DNA of 64,000 bases from Halisarca cf. caerulea (GCA_963170055.1 CAUJGJ010000397.1:3570001-3634000), one strand, 5' to 3'; counted from the first letter of the stretch, positions 32,683-44,460 are shown. Notes: generated from the letters alone by a model not told the origin. Translations and numbers: made by a program.

Positions 32683-35363
32683 TTACATGCTTAGACTATT
32701 CTTGTACTGCGTATACTCAACCTCCTGAGCAAACTCAGTTATTTTGGTCTTTAACCAGCGTTCTAACGTGCTCAGTTTATCAATTACACCAGAGAACATT
32801 TCCTGTGGAATTGCCCGGAACTGTGAGTGACACCGTGCCGCTGCCCTTGGTGCAAATACCTCTGCGTTTGTGAGGGTTTGAGCTATAAGTGCAATGTCTT
32901 TGCTCTTGTCTGATGATGAATGTAGACCTGATTCATACCGAACCTGCAGAAAGCTGTCCTGTTCACTTAGGATGTGGTCCACATGAGCGGCAGCATTCGC
33001 AGTCCTTTTAACAATTGCAGGAGTGAGATGGGAATGGAAAGACTTCAAATCCTCCTTAAAAACCCGATTAAAAAACTCCATTTGCAGGTCTACAGGTCTA
33101 TTGTGTCCTCGGCCATTCCTGGTACTTACATAACGGTTCCAAATAAGCTCATGACGTTGTCTAGGTGTTGCGGTAATGTTCACTTTTGCAAGCAATCGAA
33201 AGGCTTCTACAGCATATTTTGTGTTTCCATTCTGCTTGAAATGCAGAAATAGAAATTTCCACATACGCATAGTTCTAGTACCATCTCCTTCTTTCCAAGC
33301 ATCCATGAAGTTCCTAGCCAGCAACCCCATGCTCAAGAGCTGTCGTGAATAATTGAAAACCCCATCTTTGGGTGCTGATATGATGGATGATGAATATTTT
33401 GTGTATTTCTTCTCAATGTCTTGGGCGATTGCCTTAATTCTTGAAACCATGCTATCCTCAGTTGCTGGCTTCCCGTTTGGGAACACTAAATCATCTGTAA
33501 TGTCATCTGGACTTTTCATCCCAAAAATTTGACAGATGGCAGCCACAAGATGTCCATCAACTACCGTGTCCAAGAAATCATGACAGGAGTTGAAATCTTT
33601 ATGAGGATCTGCCACAACATTTCTTCTGTCCAGAACAGTCCTAAGCTGGTATAATGTACCTTTGTCCCTTGCTGACTTCACTGAATAAAGCTTCCATATT
33701 ACCTAGTGGCAGTATACACAATGTAAGTTTAATTAGACTTATAGTACTGTACAAAATTTAAAATTTTATACATGCAGTTTATAGTATATATAAATGAACA
33801 TAATTATAATAATACTCACTTGATAAAAGGTGACCAAGGCATGCCAATCTGAAGGCATGTCAATCAACCCCGTAAATCGTTCATCTTGGTCATTGGACTG
33901 TATTCGGGCTTGTCTGGCTCCACGAATTCGCTCACAAGTCAGCTGATCACCAGTCAAACAGACAGACTTTGATGAGCCAGTACTAGAAGCTCCTACAGGC
34001 ATGTACTTCATGGAGTGTGTCAAAATCTCAATCATGTCCTCTACCTTTTGCTCATTTTTCATGATAACACCTAGTGTTATCTGGATAAAAACAAGCCATA
34101 TAGCATGGACAGTGTAATAATAGTGTAATAATAATGGTAGTAATATCTTAATGTAATTACCATTTCACTTTTTTTACTCATATTGGAAGAATGTTCATGA
34201 TCAATATGGCTGGAGATCAGTGACTTATATTGCCTCAAGCTGGGTACATACTCCACGATAACTCTAGAGATAAGTTCCACAAATTCTAGGCTGAGAATCT
34301 GCAAATCATCTTTGGTTGGTAGAAATGCTTCATATTGTGCATTCTTTATGTCACCAACAGGGCAATCATCCGATAGTTCTGTGCCAGATAACATTGAATG
34401 TGCCATGTATACATACAGAATGAGTCATTGACAAGTTTTCAGCAATATATTCAAAATTTATAATGTAATATTATAATATTATTACCTGGAGTGGCTGTAA
34501 CTCGATGCTTCACAGCATACATATGGAACCAGTGGTGATCTGATGTGCGGTGATCAATGGTCATGTGCCTGGGAACCACTCTGATGTCCACATTGTCACC
34601 AACAAGTTGATAATGATTCCCTATAAATACATACAGACAAGACAGAGTGTTAATTGATATATATATGCATGCATATCTATAGACATTGTCAAAGGTTAAT
34701 ATTATATTGTTAGACTGTATGGTGCATATAACTATAAATTTAATGCAAAATATTATAATAAATAGAATAATATAATAATGATAGTATGCACGAGACAAAA
34801 ATTCATTTGCATGTACCTTGCTTTGCCCAATCCAACACAGTAGCATCATAGTCCTCACCCAATTCATCCAGCTTAGACTGTAACGCAGCACTGCTAACAC
34901 TCAAATTGAGCTTGTTCATTCGTTCAATACTCTGTGTCGAAAATGCATGCAATGCCATGTAGAATGAATGTAAAGTGCATCAATTTAATTATAGTATACC
35001 TTGGTGGTTGCATTTCCTTGCCATAAAATGAGTCCTAGTATGTAAGCAACAGTACTGACGTGCATACAGCGTTCCTTGAGCAATACAGCAGCAGCAATCA
35101 CAACACTTGCATCCAAATGGTGGCCCCCATTTTGCTTAGTCCGAATATATGCATTACTTGAAGTGGCAACACTACGCAGAATGGCTGTCAACACAGGAGC
35201 ATTACTCTGTAATTCTTCCAACATGTGGCTAAATGTAAACTCTTTCAGGTTGTGTGCTGAAGACAACCGAAAAGCACTTGTCTGTGAGCATAATCTACCA
35301 CATTCAAGCTCGATGCAATCTACTAGATATGCCAAGGCTTCTTGCTGCAGAAAAAGAATACAC

Positions 35364-35407
<44 letters not shown>

Positions 35408-36146
35408 CTATCTATCTACAATCAATTAATTTAATGCAAAAACACAAAAATGCATGTCATACCTTTTTATTGGAAACTCTCGACACTGTCTGTGTATATG
35501 TAGTACTTCTAGAGGCAGTGGCTGTTACTGACGTCTGTGTACTTATAGATGCAGTGGATGTTACTGACGTCTGTGTACTTATAGAGGCAGTGGTTGTCAC
35601 TGTAGTACACATACTGATAGGGTGGGCAAGATTGGTGCCAGCTTCTAAAGGTGATATTCCCACAACGTTAACCTGCGTCTCAGAACCGAACCTAATACTT
35701 CGTTGAATCCCTCTTTGGCGGCTGGATGAATCTGGAGATGGTCTAGCTGACAGTCGTTTGGCGGCTGGAGAACGACAAGGCGAGTTTTCAGTCATGCGGG
35801 GACTGATTGGGATATGCGATCTTTTCCCAGTAAAAAACGGTCTGCCTGAAACTACTTTCTGCACCATATCCGCAATGCTGTCGTTTAAGTCCTTCCTCTT
35901 CGTAGACATTGCATCCAGTTTCTTTTAGCAATTCTTGCAGATCATAGGCCGCAGCGTCAGATGCTCTTCTTTGGAGATGTCAATCCCTGTTATTTGTTGT
36001 AAGAGAATCCCGGCTCGCGTGAGTGAGTCACATTTAGAATACAAGAAATATTTCCCTCCATTGCCGAATGAAATCCTGCATATTCTGCAAAATCGCTCAG
36101 CAAAACAAAACGCTAATGATTGTCTGCTATACGCGGAGCTCGCCAT
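32683..36146 (-). pseudogene. ZAD-finger + DUF6589 protein, seven exons, likely transposase (one TAA)
   Basis: Exons by canonical GT-AG: 36146-35463, 35344-35000, 34931-34817, 34620-34486, 34378-34161, 34080-33820, 33702-32683; all phases match. Exon 1: CRICRISFGNGG...LRPMICKNC, a ZAD-like C2-C2 finger, then TAA (35925-35927), then a Ser/Thr-rich linker. Later exons: GDNVDIRVVPRHMT...HHWFHMYAVKHRV, SKKSEM-ITLGVIMKNEQKVE, LTGDQLTCERIRGARQARI...GLIDMPSDWHALVTFYQ and NRYVSTRNGRGHNRPVDLQM. GDQLT.ER followed by FH/WH is what I recall of DUF6589. GDN.D, GDQ and later acidic residues would suit a DDE-like enzyme; that is inference. Apart from the one TAA the gene is complete at about 1,000 codons. 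Confidence 0.85.
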
Positions 36147-36274
36147 TGATCACAACCCGTCGAACGCTAATGCTGAGGTGTGAACTAATCGCTATTTATG
36201 CTAGACCGTCTCCCGCTTTTTCCGCCCAGGGGGGGCGGGTGCGGAGACGGTCTAGCTTGTTAGACTAACTAAAC

Positions 36275-37451
36275 GCATGTGGGACATGTCCATTAGCACT
36301 TTAATGGCTTCCCAAAGTCGACGAATTTACTGTTTACAAATTGCTTAATTTCTCTACAATATGTAGTAGATTGGCCGATCAATGGTTCTAAAGCAATACA
36401 GACATATCAAAGGTACACATTGAGCTATTTTTCATCCGAGTTTCTTTTCAATCGTTCAACTAATCGACGATTTACCAGGTAGTCAAGCTAGGCAGTTATG
36501 TGACACGTGTAAATCAGAACATGGGCCTACAGACACAGGATAAAGACTAGATTGTCTCTAATGAAAATATCGAACTTTCCACCGATGGTTTTTTTTTTCT
36601 GAAATAGTTTTAAAGATATTCAGCAAATACTCACAGTGTGATAAAATATTTGTCAATAACTTCTCTGAAAACGAGTAGATTAAAACCCCCATTGGTAAAA
36701 AGTTGAAGCAGTCAATACTGATCACAATGAAGCACTCGGAAGGTTCTTACGTGGCTCCGCTGATTTACTCGGCGACATGGCATTTTGCAAAAAAATCTCT
36801 TTCGCAAGGGCCTATTTTCACATGATAGTCATGTGATGAGGGCTGTGACGTCATCGAACTCTTGGTACCGTTTGAAAGTGACGACTATTTTGAAGGTTGG
36901 GGAGCATGGCAAAGAACTGATGCATTGCAAGCGAGAACAATTAAGAGGAAACAGGCCATTATTCAAAAAAGGCAGATGACCAAAGAAAGTCTAAAGTCGG
37001 CAAATTAAGCGATTGAGTCATTCGGCGCCGTACAGCAATCTCGAAGAACAAGGTGCGTAAGGTAGTCGTTGTTCAGCGTTAATCTAAATATTAGAGTCTA
37101 TTTTACTAACCTAAACATCTTAGAATTAGATGCATCACTTTATGCAGCATTCCTAACACCTTGAACTTACCACTGACTGTAATATTACACCCAATTTTAA
37201 AACTCCTGCAGTCCGCAATTGTCCTTACGTAAATACACGTTCTAGACACTGCTTCTCCTTGGATACAGGCTTAAAAGGCACCAAATGCACCACGAATTGC
37301 CACGCAACGCTATCGATCTAGCTTGCTCCTAAATGAAAATGTCATAGAATGTCACACGTATGTCACATGATTCGAAGCCATCTTAGTAACGATTTCGCTA
37401 AAATTCCAGCTTGTTAGCACATTAGGGAGATTTTGGACATGTCCCACATGC
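36275..37451. mobile_element. Repeat F element, 1,177 bp, inverted ends GCATGTGGGACATGTCC
   Basis: Left GCATGTGGGACATGTCC (36275-36291) and right GGACATGTCCCACATGC (37435-37451). Weaker inverted similarity follows ('attagcac', 'aatggctt'). The right ~100 bp recurs at 10075-10165. No coding sequence was recognised. The target duplication is unclear because the left end lies in the helicase element's 9 bp duplication. Confidence 0.6.
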
Positions 37452-37529
37452 GAATGTTTCTGACAAATCTCGGTATTGAAATAGCCTGTTAAATCCCCGA
37501 ACAGTGTGGAATTCAAAAGCAATGGTGGA

Positions 37530-37775
37530 TGACTACTAACAGTTGAAGGAGGTGATGATGGTTGGCTCCTTGAAGAAAGCAGTGATGATGAGCTGCTTTA
37601 AGGCAATATGATGATCATCTACCAGAAGGCAATGATGATCGGCCACCAGAAGGCAATGATGGCTGGCTACTTAAAGGCTATGATGATCAGCTACTAGAAG
37701 GCACTGATAGTTTGCTATTTGAAGAAGGTAGTGATGACCGGTTACTAGAAGAAGGCAGTGATGATTGGCTGCTAG
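37530..37775. repeat. ~30 bp minisatellite, about 8 imperfect units
   Basis: Units contain 'gatgat' + 'ggctacta' + 'gaaggca'. In one frame the first units read DDGWLLEESSDDELL before a stop, so it may be a decayed coding repeat. Confidence 0.75.
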
Positions 37776-38046
37776 GCCTCCACTTGCCTATGCATAGATT
37801 GGCCTTGGTAACCATGTGTTTCTGTTTGTGGTACAGCTCCTTCATTTATCAATGAAATAGGGGGTAGAACAAGTACTTTCTCCCCCCAACATGGCACTTA
37901 AGTAATTGTTTTATTGACTCAGTCCTATTGTTATAGAATTAGGGTTCCCCATGCCAGCCTTGCATCTAGGGTGCCGAATAGCATTGCTGATGAAAACATT
38001 GCTAAAGTGCAACTCAAAGTACGAATGGAATGATGGATGACATTTT

Positions 38047-38122
38047 TGGGCGCCCCCTATATTATTTTTACTTTGACAGGAAGTGTCCGTAACGTCCGTA
38101 ACATCTGTAACGATGTGTACAC
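38047..38122 (-). mobile_element. Family B 3' fragment, reverse
   Basis: 'gccccctatattatttttac', then 'aggaagtgtccgtaacg': the 3' end of a B-like element in reverse, directly before a complete forward copy. Confidence 0.7.
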
Positions 38123-38128
38123 AGCAAA

Positions 38129-38456
38129 CAAGCGATTCGAGTTTAAAAAACTCGTGGGCCGCCTACGGCCCTGGAAACTCAAATCACTTGGAAATCGGCG
38201 TTATTGACTAAAATAATATTTTAAAGAACTCTTCTGGTCTAAAAGACCCTTCGTTGATAAAATCAGGAGCAAACGAATGAATTTCACCGAAATATAGTCG
38301 AAAGATTTTGTACCGACTTCGCGTCCGCCATGTTGTTAACATATATATATATATATATATAATATATTATATATAATATTATATTGACATCGTTCCGGAC
38401 GTTCCGGACACTTCCGGTGAAAGTAAAAACAATATAGGGCCGCCTTCCGGCGGCCC
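38129..38456 (+). mobile_element. Hairpin element family B, copy 3 (328 bp)
   Basis: Complete: CAAGCGATTCGAG..., TA microsatellite at 38340-38385, GTTCCGGACGTTCCGGACAC, and the terminal hairpin GGGCCGCC/GGCGGCCC followed by AAAAAA. Very close to copies 1 and 2 outside the TA tract. Confidence 0.9.
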
Positions 38457-38714
38457 AAAAAATGTCTGGCATCAAAAACAACTGTAAATGGCAACAACTA
38501 CTTTCCAGTATGTAAATTTTGTCATTTACCGAGCTAATCCTTTCAAGTTGTTACCTAATAGTAATGCGTATTGAAAACGGTTTGTGAATCGTTTTATTGT
38601 TATACAGAGCTAACAGCAATCGGAGCATTTGAAATACGTACTGTTTCAGATTGTTTTCCGATTGTTTACCATGTACAACTTTTTCTTCCCATTTGATATT
38701 CTTGGTTTGTTAAA

Positions 38715-39060
38715 ATGGCCCTGGAAGCTTTGTTTTGTGGTGTGGAGGATACACAAAATGCTGCTACTGTCGACCCAAATGAGTCAACTGTTGGTTATGA
38801 AGCTGCCAGTCCTCCAACTAAAAAGCAAAGAACTGTTATGCCCGAAAATGAGGTGTCAAAGAGCTGTACAGCCTCTTTATTACGTAAGAATGTGTTGACC
38901 CAAACTGAAGTGAACTGTCAAGCAGTCAGTAACTAGGTTGAGCAGCTTTTTCTTGCAGAGAAGCTCCTACTCATGAAAAGACGAAGTTTGGATGCCATTA
39001 AAGACATGCATACACTGTTGTGCTGCAAATGTTATTACTGATAAGGAATATGCTGAACAA
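38715..39060 (+). pseudogene. Unidentified small protein, possibly an accessory transposon protein
   Basis: ATG at 38715 gives MALEALFCGVEDTQNAATVD, an NLS-like PPTKKQR, and a stop (TAG, 38934-38936). The same frame continues VEQLFLAEKLLLMKRRSLDA to about 39030. The Lys/Leu-rich tail resembles the coiled-coil ends of Myb-like transposon partners. No family was recognised. Confidence 0.25.
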
Positions 39061-39821
39061 AAGAAGGTTTTACTTACAGATCTGTTGAAAATTGACCTTT
39101 AGTTTTAATCTTTGTGCTAATCATCTGTATACATGACATAGTGTGCATTGTAATGTTGCTTATTATGCTACACATATACCTTTAAGTGTCTATAGCTGCA
39201 GCTATCATTCTATTGGATGCAATTTTAATGTATACCAACAATGTATTGGTTCATACATTGTCAAGTATGATAATATTGGAAGTAATGAATCAGATTCAGA
39301 TTCTGAATCAGATATAGGACTATATATTAATAGACATGCACATACAAAAGTTAATGTAATAAAAACACAAGCAAAGTTGTACATGACAGCTACAGTGTGG
39401 TGAAAATATTCAATTATATATAATATCTGTTACAGTAACAGTGATATATACTTAGTCTAGAAGTATAACAGTTGTACAAAGTACAGGTGTGCAAGTAGCA
39501 TGGTCAATGGGAACACTATAAAACCTATATTTTAGTCACGTCCATGTCTAGAGCAACCCAGCATCAGGGCATCAACAATGCTACTGGACAATATGGGGTC
39601 TTAACCACTGAAGTCACCACCCTCCTCTTCATGCCTTTGATCTTGCTGTATCATCTCATCTAGTGAGGATGGGTCTGTATCTGCATGATATCTATATACA
39701 AGGAATCATAACAGTGCATGTCTATATTTATTATAGGACCATATATTCTGTTATGTCATGTATGCATCACTTATATATGGAACACACTGTCACACCTCTT
39801 ATCTTCTTCCATGACCGCTTT
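39061..39821. other. No gene recognised
   Basis: AT-rich, with only a short forward ORF at 39143-39403 that has no domain (includes a NESDSDSESD acidic stretch). Confidence 0.4.
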
Positions 39822-41311
39822 CTATTCGTCTTCATTGGGTGTTTGCATGCCCTTCTCATGCACCCATGCAGCAAACTTCTTATGTAGATCTGAAGCAAGG
39901 TCACTTGATGGTGCCTCCCTGATGTACTTCCTCTGCGTGCATGCATGAAAAAGGATACTATTATGTAGAAAGGGACATGTCATGACTGTTTGTGTATCCC
40001 ATACACACACAAAACAGCTAGTGCATGTACTTACCAACAGAGCCAAATGTTTGGTGTAAGTGGTCATCTGCTGGTGTGACAGTGCATACTTCTTTAGCAC
40101 CAAGTCCGCTAATGCCTCAGTGTGCAGCTTACTCTTTCAAATGGTTTCTTTCTAAATACCTGCATAATTATATAATAATGATACCTAGTATGTAATAGAT
40201 CTAGAAACACACATCACTGTATATGTACAGAAATAATATAAGATTTGCTCACTTTGCGTCTCTCTTCCCCCTTCAAAGCAATCAAAATCTGTCTGCAGAA
40301 TTTAAAGCAGCCTCAAATTTGTGCCTCTCCCTCGCTGAACTTCTCAAAACTTGTGACACTATTATCTGATACATGTACACCCAACATAACATGTTATATG
40401 AGCAATGCATGCAAGCTGCAGGAACTGTCATTTAATTTACTTTCATGTCTCTGTCTTCAATTTGGCGCGTAATGCTTTTAGCAAAGTGTTCCGCCACTCT
40501 GCACTCCAATGGGTTCGGCACATGGACGGTATAAACAAAATTAAACATTTTTCTATACTGTGTATAAACATGGACATTATATTTGTACAGTACATGCATG
40601 GAACCTGCAATAGAAGATTTTACAATGCAAATAACTTATAAGGACACAGTTAAAAAACCTCTCTACAAAGGACACAGCTTGAGGTCCCAATTTAATTCCT
40701 CCCTTCTCTATTCTTATATACTGTAACAGTAAAACCTGCATGCTTGTACCAACCATTCATGAAAGGGATCAATTATTTAATAGGTAATTGACATCACTGC
40801 AGACAATTGGTCCTTGAACAGAGGTACTTCAGTACATTGTCAACTGAAGTGGACAATGAGCTAGCCTACTGTGGTCTCCATAGACAAATGGTATTTATAT
40901 AGTGCATGGTCTTTAAGACAGCGAGGTTCTACAGTAACTTTAGAAGATTATACATTTGCTCCTCCCAAAGAGGACAACCTCCTAGGCTAATTATAAGCTT
41001 ATGCAAAATAATCAAAATGAATGGAGCTGTCCAAAAGTTTCCTTTATTATTCGGAGGTTCCATGCACTGCATGTAGTATAGAATGTCATGTAATAACTTA
41101 AGGGCTATAAACAAAGAGTTGCATGCATTTATAATGTGGTAAATACATGGAATTAAAACAATAAAATTAAATGCACATTGCATGAGATACATTTTTGAAC
41201 AGCTGTCCTGCATGCATGCAGCAAAATTTGCACCTGGAAATTGGATCCCTTGATTTTGAATGCCTCTTCCAAGTTACTCTTCATTAGGTCCTTCAGTTCC
41301 TCGAGTGAAGC
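39822..41311 (-). pseudogene. Scattered exons of an unidentified reverse-strand gene
   Basis: Three convincing exon-like blocks: 41311-41234 (ASLEELKDLMKSNLEEAFKI, acceptor CTGCAG, donor GTGCAA); about 40135-40035 (LHTEALADLVLKKYALSHQQ, donor GTAAGT); and 39932-39822 (RKYIREAPSSDLASDLHKKF to a stop, acceptor GCACGCAG). Weaker blocks lie at 40530-40441 and 40348-40257. The peptides are helical and charged. One weak block holds an in-frame stop, so the gene may be decayed. Family unknown. Confidence 0.35.
40725..40936. mobile_element. Possible Tc1/pogo-type MITE
   Basis: Left CAGTAAAACCTGC; right GCGAGGTTCTACAG followed by TAA. Similar to the TIRs of the MITE at 55946-56364 but less perfect. 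Confidence 0.4.
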
Positions 41312-41356
41312 CTGCAGTAGATTTGTTTGCTCTCAACTCGCTGTAGCCTGGACTGA

Positions 41357-42779
41357 ATGTCCTGTAAGGAACTCAAAACTGTAGCTAGGGGACTTGGTGA
41401 TGGAGTTCTACCAGCTGAAGATCCAGACGCCATAATTATAACTCGTGTGGTACTCAAGACGATTCCTAGTCAAGCAAATGTCTGCAACATGTTAAGCATT
41501 AGCAGTATAGCTCAACAGATTGGGAAGAGTTTACAGAAATGGATCAGCCAACAGACTGATAGAAGGCTGAGGAATCTTCAGGAGAACTCACAATACTCAT
41601 TATCAGTAACCCCTTCTGCAAGCGACCGCGGATCATTCAAAGTAATAATCAGATGTTCAATGTGCAAAACTGATATTTCCTTACAGCAGAAAGACAGATC
41701 CAACATATCTTCTCCATTTTTGATTTCCAATTGGACTAGACACATCAAGAAATGCTACACTGAATCAGATAAGCATGCTACGCCCATGCAACAGTTACCC
41801 ATCAGCAATTTCCTGTTTGCAAATAAGACTGCTAGCAATCTCCAAACAGAAATTCTGCCTGGAGGCTTGCTTGCAACATCTGGAACCTCAACGGGAACCT
41901 TGACTGCAACCACTCAGTCAACTGGAACATCAAGTGGAACCTCAACTGTTGTGTCTCCCGATCTGGAATTATCACTAGACATCGATTTGGGATCATCATT
42001 AGAAGTCGAAGTCTCCTCTCCTAGCTTGGACAACACTCACAATCAGGATTTTCCCCAAGCCCCTCCTCATAGTGGTGAAGGGGGGGGGGGGGGGGCGTTT
42101 AGTAAGATTTTTTCATTTCTCTGGTCAAGAAGTGCCAGGATGAAGAGAAAGCTGGAAAAGGCCAGTTCAGATGATGCACAGACCAGAATCACAGACTACT
42201 TTAAAGTTTTAGATTACCTTGAGAAACTAGTACAACATTATGAAGAACTTTCACTACTGTTAAAGCAGTTTCAAATTGGTGATTAAGAAAATCCTGTGTC
42301 AAAGCAGTATTCTTTGACTCCTTTCCTCAATTAAATCATTCTTAATGGTGAAAGAAATGCCAAAAAATCCTGTACACAATGCAGTCACCCTGAAATTCTG
42401 AAAAAAAATTGCTACAGCACTTTTTATTTATGCTGGACCACTTGCATATGAATTTATTCAACAGAATATGCCTTAAGCACTGCCATCTCTAAAAACTGTT
42501 CAAACTGCCATCCATGTGGAATACAAAGCACTTGACGAAGGGTGCTTAAGATTTGACGATCTATTGCAGCACATCAAGAACATGATTCTCCCAATGTTGT
42601 TTCTATAAGAGAAGATGCAACCCGTGTAATTGCAAGAGTGGATTACGATAGTAAAACAGATCGTTGCGTTGGTTTCGTTCTACCAGTAGACAAGGATGGC
42701 CTCCCCAAAGTGGACTCATTCTTGGCTGTATCATTTGAAGCCATTGAGAATCTGGAATGGATTAAAAGATATGTATGAC
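41357..42779 (+). pseudogene. Decayed transposon-type gene with C2HC finger (SIxEDATRVI family)
   Basis: The first part (to 42286) has a finger CSMCKTDISLQQK...NWTRHIKKC (C-x2-C...H-x3-C), Thr/Ser-rich linkers and QTRITDYFKVLDYLEKLVQH. Further frames give GPLAYEFIQQNMP, ALPSLKTVQTAI, CLRFDDLLQHIK and then SIREDATRVIARVDYDSK, TDRCVGFVLPVDKDGLPKVD to a stop at 42777-42779. I have seen the latter block in uncharacterised proteins of sponges and corals. A poly-G run near 42080, a stop at 42284 and at least two frameshifts show decay. The ORF at 41357 may start from GTG/ATG near an exon edge. Confidence 0.55.
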
Positions 42780-42942
42780 TGACATGGAGGGAACACCACC
42801 AAGAAAACATAGGACCAGATGTGTGGATCACAACATTCAAATCAATCCTCAGTAGTATTCGCGGTCAATTGTTAATGTAAAAGGCAGGCCCGCACCACGT
42901 TCAAACAATCAGAAGTACATCCTTGAACACCATAAAATTCAG

Positions 42943-43160
42943 CTTTAAAATCTACAATCTCTATTGAAATCTCGAAATCCCGCTTGAAATCTTGCAATCT
43001 CTTACAAAATCTTGAAATCTTACTTTAAATCTTGAAATCTTATTTAAAATCTTGAAATCTCGCATGAAATCTTGAAATCCCACTTGAAATCTTGAAATCC
43101 CATTTGAAATCTGTGAAATCTAGAAATCTCGGTGAAATCTTTGGGATTTCGAAATCTTGT
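42943..43160. repeat. ~21 bp minisatellite, about 10 units (TTGAAATCTTGAAATCYC)
   Basis: Imperfect head-to-tail copies of 'ttgaaatcttgaaatc' with variable 3-5 base linkers. It lies just upstream of the mini-exon array. Confidence 0.85.
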
Positions 43161-43260
43161 ACACCATTTTGCTTTGTTGCGGACCCCTCATGCATGTGAA
43201 TGTTCGTGTATTTCTGTAATGTCCTCTGTTGTAATTGATGTTATATCTTCTTGTTCACAG

Positions 43261-43480
43261 GAAAATATAACAATGATACAACAGGAAGAACTAGTGAGTT
43301 CAATATTGGTAAACAATGTACCTATGACAGTAATATATAGAAGTGATTAAGTTTTATGTACATACATGTGTGTTTGAACATTTAGTGTGTGAATGCCTGT
43401 TGGTGAATTTACATGCGTGCATGTGCTTGATATATAGTTTAGTACATTTGTGTAACTTTTCCTTGTCAAAGTACATGTGA

Positions 43481-43526
<46 letters not shown>

Positions 43527-43638
43527 ATATATGAGTTGAAATTTACTCTCTCTTTTAAACGTAATAAAAAAGGAAAAAGATGATGAAATCGAAAGAGTTG
43601 TAAGTAAAATTCATGCATTGTGTGTGTGTGTGTGTGTG

Positions 43639-43699
<61 letters not shown>

Positions 43700-44125
43700 A
43701 TGCATGTGCATATGTATGCATGTGTGTGTGTGTGCATGATGGGAATGGAATGCTAATGTGAAAATTGCTAGCACTCTATCTATCCCTCTATATAGAGAAA
43801 AAACAAAGATATTGAATTGGAAAGAGTTGTAAGTAACATTAATTGCATTAAATAGTTTCCTTATTAGGGCATGCTTTATACACGCACGCTCTCTCTAGAA
43901 AAGTGAAAAAGAAGAAGAAATCACCCGAATTGTAAGTACAATTTACAAATTCTGCATTTTTTAACAGATCAATCCTTCTTTTTCATACAGCGCAGCCAAC
44001 TTCAAAAGGAACGGCACTGTATGAGGTGCAAGAGGAGGATGCTCTCACCAACGAGGTCTCTTTCTTCTCCACCTCCTCAGCACCAGGCACAATGTGTATA
44101 TTTCTTCAGATTGGGGAGGCTTTAG
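43261..44125 (+). CDS. Array of 33-nt putative mini-exons ending in a Cys-containing exon
   Basis: Three segments of exactly 33 nt lie between AG and GT(A/G)AGT: 43261-43293, 43796-43828, 43899-43931. A fourth at 43567-43599 has the donor but a degenerate acceptor. Each is 11 codons: ENITMIQQEEL, KKEKDDEIERV, RKNKDIELERV, KSEKEEEITRI. The shared pattern (K/R)x(E/N)K(D/E)xE(I/L)xR(V/I) suits a hendecad coiled coil. The last exon, from 43991 after TTTCATACAG, reads RSQLQKERHCMRCKRRM and stops at 44123-44125. TG microsatellites fill the introns. The gene identity is unknown. A coiled coil followed by C-x2-C recalls the start of a RING finger, but no full RING is present. Confidence 0.4.
43482..43698. 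repeat. TG microsatellites in the mini-exon introns
   Basis: TG runs at about 43485-43521 and 43620-43695. Confidence 0.95.
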
Positions 44126-44180
44126 CATTAAGGTGTTTTAAGTGGCACCATTACACATACACATACACACTTGTATATGT

Positions 44181-44213
<33 letters not shown>

Positions 44214-44458
44214 CAGTGGCACACATACACACACACACACACACACAAACATCCAAATATACACTTACAATTTCACCAAAGGCCATCAGAATTAATGCTT
44301 TAATCTATATTTTAAACATGCAAAGAAAGAACAATAAACAATAAAATCACAAAAGCACACATACATACACACACACAGCCGAACCTCTTCACTACACACC
44401 TGGTTCCACTGCAGCATGCTACTATAACCAATATGTGGCAGCAAGGGATTGTAAATAG

Positions 44459-44460
44459 GT

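Larger units (their letters stand above)
30737..36267. mobile_element. RecQ helicase + ZAD/DUF6589 DNA transposon, 5,531 bp, 9 bp TSD
   Basis: Both ends read TAGTCTAACAAGCTAGACCG inward, and inverted similarity continues for ~100 bp to 'atagcgattagttcacacct'. Each terminal repeat contains its own hairpin (CTAGACCGTCTCC / GGAGACGGTCTAG, ~19 bp stem). Perfect 9 bp target duplications ACTAAACGC lie at 30728-30736 and 36268-36276. The element holds two convergent genes, each starting about 100-200 bp inside a TIR: a RecQ-type helicase (forward) and a seven-exon ZAD/DUF6589 gene (reverse). They are separated by about 260 bp without coding signal. A 9 bp duplication would fit Mutator-like elements, but neither gene looks like a MULE transposase. 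I know of no standard superfamily with this gene pair. Confidence 0.9.

Noticed and set aside
42075..42097. Run of G (~14) in the gene at 41357 as a programmed frameshift site
   Set aside because: The gene has other breaks downstream, so decay or sequencing slippage is simpler.
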